Part shown: positions 59,465-64,000 of the stretch, piece by piece
Numbering within the stretch: the first letter of the stretch is position 1
How the letters are laid out: each line of letters opens with the position of its first letter
The notes under the pieces: model-generated
Seen by the model: the letters and a program-made list of their open reading frames with translations, nothing else
Told to the model about the DNA's origin: nothing
Database searches by the model: none
Made by a program: the position numbers and the translations under genes
Assembly (NCBI RefSeq): GCF_030408715.1
Contig: NZ_CP047202.1
Coordinates: 1,080,294-1,144,293 of the forward strand
Source: Corynebacterium confusum
GTDB taxonomy: Bacteria > Actinomycetota > Actinomycetes > Mycobacteriales > Mycobacteriaceae
Direction of reading: 5' to 3'
DNA length: 64,000 nt

Positions 59465-61051
59465 ATGACCAAGCCCCTTGTAGTGATAGCCGACAAGCTT
59501 GCCCAGTCCACCGTCGACGCGCTTGGTGAGTCCGTGGAGGTCAAGTGGGTCGACGGCCCGAACCGGGCCGAGCTTCTGGCGGCCGTCCCGGCTGCCGATG
59601 CCCTCTTGGTACGCTCCGCCACCACCGTGGACGCGGAGGTGCTCGCCGCCGCCACTAACCTGAAAATCGTCGGCCGCGCCGGCGTCGGCCTCGACAACGT
59701 CGACATCGACGCGGCCACCGAGCGCGGCGTCATGGTCGTTAACGCGCCGACCTCGAATATTCACTCCGCCTGCGAGCAGGCCATCGCCCTGCTGCTAGCC
59801 ACCGCCCGCCAGGTGCCAGCCGCCGACCGCAGCCTGCGCGAGGGGCGCTGGGCTCGCTCCGAGTTCAAGGGCGTGGAAGTCTACGGCAAGACCGTCGGCA
59901 TCGTCGGCTTCGGGCACATCGGGCAGCTTTTCGCCCAGCGCCTGAAGGCCTTCGAGACCACCTTGCTGGCCTATGACCCGTACGCCAACCCGGCCCGGGC
60001 TGGCTCCCTCGGCGTCGAGCTGGTCGAGCTCGACGAGCTGATGGAGCGCTCTGACTTCGTGACCATCCACCTGCCGAAGACCCCGGAGACCGCCGGGATG
60101 TTCGACGCCGAGCTGCTGGCCAAGGCCAAGCCCGGCCAGATCCTCATTAACGCCGCCCGCGGCGGGCTGGTGGATGAGGCCGCGCTGTCCGAATCCATCC
60201 GCTCGGGCCGCCACCGCGGCGCCGGCTTCGACGTCTATGCCACTGAGCCGTGCACCGACTCGCCGCTCTTCGAGCTGGACGCGGTGACCGTCTCCCCACA
60301 CCTGGGCGCTTCCACGGTGGAGGCCCAGGACCGCGCGGGCACGGACGTGGCGGCCTCGGTACTCAAGGCCTTGGCCGGTGAGTTCGTCCCAGACGCGGTC
60401 AACGTCTCCGGCGGCCGCGTAGGCGAGGAGGTCGCCCTGTGGCTGGAGCTGGCCCGCAAGGTCGGCCTGGCCGCCGGCAAGCTGCTGGATTCCCCGGCCG
60501 TGGCCATCGAGGTCCAAGCCTGCGGCGAGCTGGCCAGCGAGGACCCGGGCGTGCTGGGGCTCTCCGCCGTGCGGGGCCTGTTCAGCGGCGTGGTGGACGA
60601 GCCGGTCACCTTCGTCAACGCCATGCAGATCGCCGAGAGTCGCGGGGTCGACGTACAAGTAGGCACCGGCGAGGTCGCCCAAGGGCACAGCTCCGTGCTG
60701 CGCGTGAAGGTCATCGGTTCCAGCGGCGAGGTCTCCGTCTTGGAGGGTGCGCGCACCGGCATCGACGGCGTGGAGAAAATCGTGCGCATCGATGGCCGCG
60801 GCGTCGACATGCGTGCCCAAGGGCGCAACCTGTTCTTCCGCTACGCCGATACCCCGGGCGCGCTCGGCACGGTAGGCACGGTGCTCGGCGGGGCACGCAT
60901 CAACATCGAGGCCGCCGCGCTGACCCAGGGCAAGATGGCCGACGACGCCGTCCTTATCCTGCGTGTGGACAACCCGGTCTCCAGCGAGCTGACCGACGAG
61001 ATCTGCGTCAAGCTGGGGGCGACCTGCTTGCAGCTGAACTTCGACGCGTAG
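59465..61051 (+). CDS. serA: D-3-phosphoglycerate dehydrogenase
   Basis: 528-residue enzyme opening the serine pathway. NAD motif [19 protein letters not shown], substrate region [19 protein letters not shown], catalytic [16 protein letters not shown] and the HLGAST signature. The C-terminal half has the intervening (ASB) domain and an ACT domain ([31 protein letters not shown]), the long form found in actinobacteria. CAGGAGCC precedes the ATG. A perfect 11-bp hairpin overlaps the stop. Confidence 0.97.
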   Translation: MTKPLVVIADKLAQSTVDALGESVEVKWVDGPNRAELLAAVPAADALLVRSATTVDAEVLAAATNLKIVGRAGVGLDNVDIDAATERGVMVVNAPTSNIHSACEQAIALLLATARQVPAADRSLREGRWARSEFKGVEVYGKTVGIVGFGHIGQLFAQRLKAFETTLLAYDPYANPARAGSLGVELVELDELMERSDFVTIHLPKTPETAGMFDAELLAKAKPGQILINAARGGLVDEAALSESIRSGRHRGAGFDVYATEPCTDSPLFELDAVTVSPHLGASTVEAQDRAGTDVAASVLKALAGEFVPDAVNVSGGRVGEEVALWLELARKVGLAAGKLLDSPAVAIEVQACGELASEDPGVLGLSAVRGLFSGVVDEPVTFVNAMQIAESRGVDVQVGTGEVAQGHSSVLRVKVIGSSGEVSVLEGARTGIDGVEKIVRIDGRGVDMRAQGRNLFFRYADTPGALGTVGTVLGGARINIEAAALTQGKMADDAVLILRVDNPVSSELTDEICVKLGATCLQLNFDA

Positions 61052-61072
61052 GCCTCTAAGCGAGGCCTACGC
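61046..61072 (+). other. 11-bp hairpin over the serA stop codon, no T tract
   Basis: GCGTAGGCCTC (61046-61056) pairs perfectly with GAGGCCTACGC (61062-61072); the next bases are GAGAAAATG. An I-shaped terminator or mRNA stabiliser. Confidence 0.75.
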
Positions 61073-61193
61073 GAGAAAATGTGATGCCTAGGCGGGGAAG
61101 CGGAAATCGGCTCGCGAACATAAAAGGCCGCCGGGCCGCCGGCTTTTGCTACACTGAGTCAAAGTCCATTATGTGGAATAGGAGTCTCAGTAT

Positions 61194-62219
61194 ATGAAAC
61201 TGGCGATTATTGGCGGCGACGGAATCGGCCCCGAGGTCACGGCGGAGGCCTGCAAGGTGCTGCGCGCTGTGCGCTCGGACATCGAGGCCACCGAGTTTGA
61301 CCTGGGGGCTTCCCGCTACGTGCGCTCCGGCGAGCTTTTGACCGAGGAAGACCTGGTGGCCCTGCGTGAGCACGACGCCATCCTGCTGGGTGCTATCGGT
61401 GACCCGGCCCGGGTGGCGCCCGGCGTGCTGGAGCGCGGCCTGTTGCTGAAGCTGCGCTTCGCCCTCGACCACCACGTCAACCTGCGCCCGTTCACGTCAC
61501 GTGCCGGCGCGGCGAGCAGCCCCTTGGCCAACCCGGGCGACATCGACCTGGTGGTCGTGCGCGAGGGTACCGAGGGGCTCTACTGCGGCAACGGCGGGAC
61601 CCTGCGGGAAGGCACCCGGCACGAGGTGGCCTCCGAGATCTCCCAGAACACCCGCTTCGGCGTCGAGCGGGTGGTGCGCGACGCCTTCGCCCGCGCGCAG
61701 GCCCGCCGCGGACACCTGACCCTGGTCCACAAGACCAACGTCTTGGTCAACGCCGGTGGCCTCTGGCAGCGCACCGTCGACGAGGTGGCCCGCGAACACC
61801 CGGACGTCACCGTCGACTACAACCACGTCGACGCGGCCACCGTCTACCTGGTCACCGACCCGGGCCGCTACGACGTCATCGTCACCGACAACCTTTTCGG
61901 CGACATCCTTACGGACCTAGCCGGCGCGGTAACCGGCGGCATCAGCCTAGCGGCCTCCGGCAACATCGATGCCTCCGGGGCCAATCCCTCCATGTTCGAA
62001 CCCGTCCACGGCTCCGCGCCCGACATCGCCGGCAAGGGCGTGGCCGACCCGACCGCGGCCATCCTGTCCGCCGCGCTGCTGCTGCGCCACCTGGGCGACG
62101 AGGACAACGCCGCGCGCATCGAGAAGGCCGTGGCCGCCGACGTTAGCGCGCGCACGGGTGCCCCCATCGTGACCGCCGAGGTCGGCAACCGCCTGGCACG
62201 AGCCGTGTGCGCTGGCTAA
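61194..62219 (+). CDS. leuB: 3-isopropylmalate dehydrogenase
   Basis: 341-residue leucine enzyme. [16 protein letters not shown] at the start, [14 protein letters not shown] for substrate, [19 protein letters not shown] metal aspartates and [19 protein letters not shown] lies 9 nt before the ATG, and TACACT (61150-61155) is a likely -10, so this gene has a short leader. Together with ilvBNC and ilvD it gives most of branched-chain synthesis in this region. Confidence 0.97.
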   Translation: MKLAIIGGDGIGPEVTAEACKVLRAVRSDIEATEFDLGASRYVRSGELLTEEDLVALREHDAILLGAIGDPARVAPGVLERGLLLKLRFALDHHVNLRPFTSRAGAASSPLANPGDIDLVVVREGTEGLYCGNGGTLREGTRHEVASEISQNTRFGVERVVRDAFARAQARRGHLTLVHKTNVLVNAGGLWQRTVDEVAREHPDVTVDYNHVDAATVYLVTDPGRYDVIVTDNLFGDILTDLAGAVTGGISLAASGNIDASGANPSMFEPVHGSAPDIAGKGVADPTAAILSAALLLRHLGDEDNAARIEKAVAADVSARTGAPIVTAEVGNRLARAVCAG

Positions 62220-62232
62220 ACCCGCCCGGCTC

Positions 62233-62259
62233 TCCCCAGCGGCCGGCAACCGCTGGGGA
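62233..62259 (+). other. Hairpin after leuB, no T tract
   Basis: TCCCCAGCGG (62233-62242) pairs with CCGCTGGGGA (62250-62259) around a 7-nt loop; AGAATGC follows instead of T's. Confidence 0.75.
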
Positions 62260-62310
62260 AGAATGCAGGAAACTGCATACAGACCCCGGCAGGCTTGTAA
62301 GATGATCACG

Positions 62311-63897
62311 ATGGCTACCAAGGCACTGAATTCTTTGTCCCCTCGCTCCCGCCGCACCCCGCGGGCGACGGCAGCGCTCATCGTCGCCGCGACCGCGCTG
62401 GGGCTGGCCGCCTGCGCCGGTGGCGACGGCTCCTCCGGCTCCGAGAACGGCGCGAGCGGCCCCGAGGGGGCCAAGGAGCTGGCGGCCGACTCCCGCGAGC
62501 TCGTCGCGGACGAGAACGGCAACGGCGTGGCTACCACGCAGGCCTTCTTTGGCTCGGCCTCCGAGGTCTTCGTCGCCGGCGAAGACCGCAACGCCCAAGC
62601 CAGCGCCGCCGATGCCGCCGTGGCCGCCGGCGTCCCCATGCTCGTCGTGCGCGGCGAAGGGACTGCGCGGGATGGCAACGTGGCCGCCGTCGCCGAAGAG
62701 ATCGAGCGCCTCGGCGCGGAGACCGTCCACGACTACGGCGCGGGCCTGAGCGATGCGGACCTGGCAGACGGGGTATCGATCGAGGCGATCGAGGACTTCG
62801 GCACCCAGGCCGCAGACGCGGCGGATCCCTTGGGTGAGGTCAAGCGCATCGCGGGCCTAGACAGCGAGTACGACGTGCCGGCCGCGGCGCTGATTTCGGC
62901 CCAGACCGCCGAGGGTGAAGGTGGGGCCGCCCTGGCGGCGACGGCCCGCTCCGCCGGTGCCGAGGTGCTCGGCGTTCCGGTCGCCGACCCGCGCGCGACC
63001 AGCGAATCCATGCAGGCACTCGAGGACGGCGCCGTGGTCGGCCTGGGCAAGGACTTCGACTCCCAGGATAAATTCGACGCCAGCGCCGAGCTGGCCGCCG
63101 CCGGGGAGCTGCCGGGCGGCGGCGGGCTGGTTTTCCCGGGCCGCCGTATGGTGGCCCTCTACGGGCACCCCTCCGGTGGCGCACTCGGCCTGATGGGGGA
63201 GCAGCCCCCGGCCGAGGCCGTCGACCGCGTGGAAAAGCTGGTCGACGAGTACCAGCCGCACACCGACTACCCGGTCATGCCGGCCTTCGAGATCATCGCG
63301 ACGGTAGCCTCCTCGGAGCCGGGCCCGGATGGTGATTTCTCCAACGAGGCGGATCCGGACGAGCTTATCCCGTACATCGACGCCATCACCGAGGCCGGCG
63401 GGTACGCATTCCTGGATCTGCAGCCGGGCCGGGCGCGCTTGCTCGACCAGGCGAAGCTCTACGAGGACCTGCTCAAGCGCCCGAACGTCGGGCTGGCTCT
63501 GGATCCGGAGTGGAAGATCGGCCCGGACGAGCAACCCATGGGGCGTGTCGGTCACGTCGAGGCCCAAGAGGTCACCGAGGTCGCCGACTGGCTGGCCGGG
63601 TTGGTCCGCGACAACGAGCTGCCGCAAAAGGGCCTTATCGTCCACCAGTTCCAGCTGCAGATGATCCGCGACCGCGAGACCATCAACACGGATCACCCGG
63701 AGCTGGCCTTCATCCTGCACGCCGACGGCCATGGTGGCCCGGATCAGAAATTCGACACCTGGAACACCATGCAGCAGGGCCTGAGCGACGACTACTTCAT
63801 GGCGTGGAAGAACTTCATCGACGAGGACACACCCACTTTCACCCCCGGGCAGACTTATGACATAAAACCGCGCCCCTGGTTTGTCTCGTACCAGTAA
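62311..63897 (+). CDS. Two-domain envelope lipoprotein
   Basis: 528 residues. Lipobox LGLAAC with lipid Cys at about residue 35, a Gly/Ser linker, then a domain with Rossmann-like repeats (SEVFVAGEDRNAQASAADAAVAAGVPMLVVRG) that resembles cell-wall-binding repeat 2. From about residue 260 a second domain resembles a glycoside-hydrolase-like barrel (GGAYAF-type: EAGGYAFLDLQPGRARLLDQ, NVGLALDPEW, ELAFILHADGHGG). ATG 62311 is fixed by TAAGAT (62298-62303) 7 nt upstream; ATG 62302 and the frame from 62263 are rejected. Possibly wall remodelling; no function assigned. Confidence 0.78.
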   Translation: MATKALNSLSPRSRRTPRATAALIVAATALGLAACAGGDGSSGSENGASGPEGAKELAADSRELVADENGNGVATTQAFFGSASEVFVAGEDRNAQASAADAAVAAGVPMLVVRGEGTARDGNVAAVAEEIERLGAETVHDYGAGLSDADLADGVSIEAIEDFGTQAADAADPLGEVKRIAGLDSEYDVPAAALISAQTAEGEGGAALAATARSAGAEVLGVPVADPRATSESMQALEDGAVVGLGKDFDSQDKFDASAELAAAGELPGGGGLVFPGRRMVALYGHPSGGALGLMGEQPPAEAVDRVEKLVDEYQPHTDYPVMPAFEIIATVASSEPGPDGDFSNEADPDELIPYIDAITEAGGYAFLDLQPGRARLLDQAKLYEDLLKRPNVGLALDPEWKIGPDEQPMGRVGHVEAQEVTEVADWLAGLVRDNELPQKGLIVHQFQLQMIRDRETINTDHPELAFILHADGHGGPDQKFDTWNTMQQGLSDDYFMAWKNFIDEDTPTFTPGQTYDIKPRPWFVSYQ

Positions 63898-63907
63898 CCT
63901 AGCTCAC

Positions 63908-64000
63908 ATGAGCGTGGAGATTACCGAGGTCCGCACCTTCCTAGCCGCCCACGAGCCCTTCGCCCGCCTGCCGGGCGCGGTGCTCGACGCCCTGCCCGCG
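63908..64000 (+). CDS. Start of a probable cNMP-binding/CBS-type signalling protein (3' cut)
   Basis: Thirty-one codons from ATG 63908 run to the window edge: MSVEITEVRTFLAAHEPFARL then PGAVLDALPA. The pattern F-L-x5-F-x2-LP-x3-L-x2-LP is that of the N-terminal helix of cyclic-nucleotide-binding domains in DUF294/CBS nucleotidyltransferase proteins. Too short for certainty. Confidence 0.5.
   Translation, partial: MSVEITEVRTFLAAHEPFARLPGAVLDALPA

Noticed and set aside
61120..61146. Apparent terminator AAAAGG...CTTTT upstream of leuB
   Set aside because: The middle is a direct repeat of GGCCGCCG, and the arms do not pair well beyond the five outer bases.

Overview
This window is a stretch of chromosome from a high-GC Gram-positive bacterium, almost certainly a Corynebacterium. 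The evidence is the gene order (ATP synthase operon, nucS, ybbN-like gene, glgB/glgE; etfBA, cysteine desulfurase, mnmA, ligA, gatCA, pfkA, gatB; lysE/lysG; ilvD, ilvBNC, serA, leuB), a DtxR-type iron box, a 17-codon Ile/Leu/Val-rich ilv leader peptide, and very many promoters of the leaderless actinobacterial type. No phage, insertion sequence, rRNA, tRNA or CRISPR array was seen. The window looks like core chromosome with a few accessory genes inserted.

Layout. 1-5.2 kb: atpH (partial), atpA, atpG, atpD, atpC, closed by a strong terminator. 5.4-8.4 kb: a DUF2550 membrane protein, the mismatch endonuclease NucS/EndoMS, a small zinc-ligand protein, a thiamine-binding-type protein and a thioredoxin/TPR co-chaperone. 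8.4-12.7 kb: glgB and glgE on the minus strand (maltose-1-phosphate route to alpha-glucan). 12.8-15.9 kb: lone ABC ATPase, NUDIX hydrolase, THUMP-like methyltransferase. 15.9-23.3 kb: etfB-etfA-cysteine desulfurase, a secreted GH25 lysozyme, a spermidine-synthase-like protein, mnmA and a short MetE-like protein. 23.3-31.8 kb: AAA ATPase and DEDDh exonuclease (minus), ligA, a HAD phosphatase, an ACT protein (minus), a TauE-type exporter, gatC-gatA. 31.9-40.6 kb: secreted META-domain protein, formamidase, an iron-regulated siderophore-interacting protein with an unusual N-terminal repeat, a small membrane protein, an MFS exporter, pfkA, a DUF4261-like protein and gatB. 40.9-49.2 kb: YkvI-like permease, lysE/lysG divergent pair, a Xi-class glutathione-S-transferase-like gene broken by an amber codon, a DoxX protein, an HNH endonuclease and a GT87 mannosyltransferase. 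49.2-55.7 kb: ilvD (minus), a PH-domain protein (minus) and the attenuated ilvBNC operon. 55.7-64 kb: a cation diffusion facilitator, a stand-alone DUF262 protein, two related lipoproteins flanking serA and leuB, and the start of a probable cNMP-binding/CBS-type protein.

How the genes work together. The dominant themes are energy (F-type ATP synthase, electron-transfer flavoprotein), glucan and envelope building (GlgB/GlgE, GT87), tRNA modification and charging (cysteine desulfurase + MnmA; GatCAB), DNA maintenance (NucS, LigA, DEDDh exonuclease) and branched-chain amino acid and serine synthesis (ilvD, ilvBNC, leuB, serA), with LysE/LysG exporting basic amino acids.

The most interesting observations are: a GX3 repeat resembling the Yae1/Lto1 motif fused to a siderophore-interacting flavoprotein under a DtxR box; a second, Gln/Pro-rich small ORF with a strong ribosome binding site between the ilv attenuator and ilvB; a 9-nt tandem array filling the gap upstream of the AAA ATPase; and the near-invariant placement of a -10 hexamer 6-8 nt before about 25 start codons, which fixes many starts.
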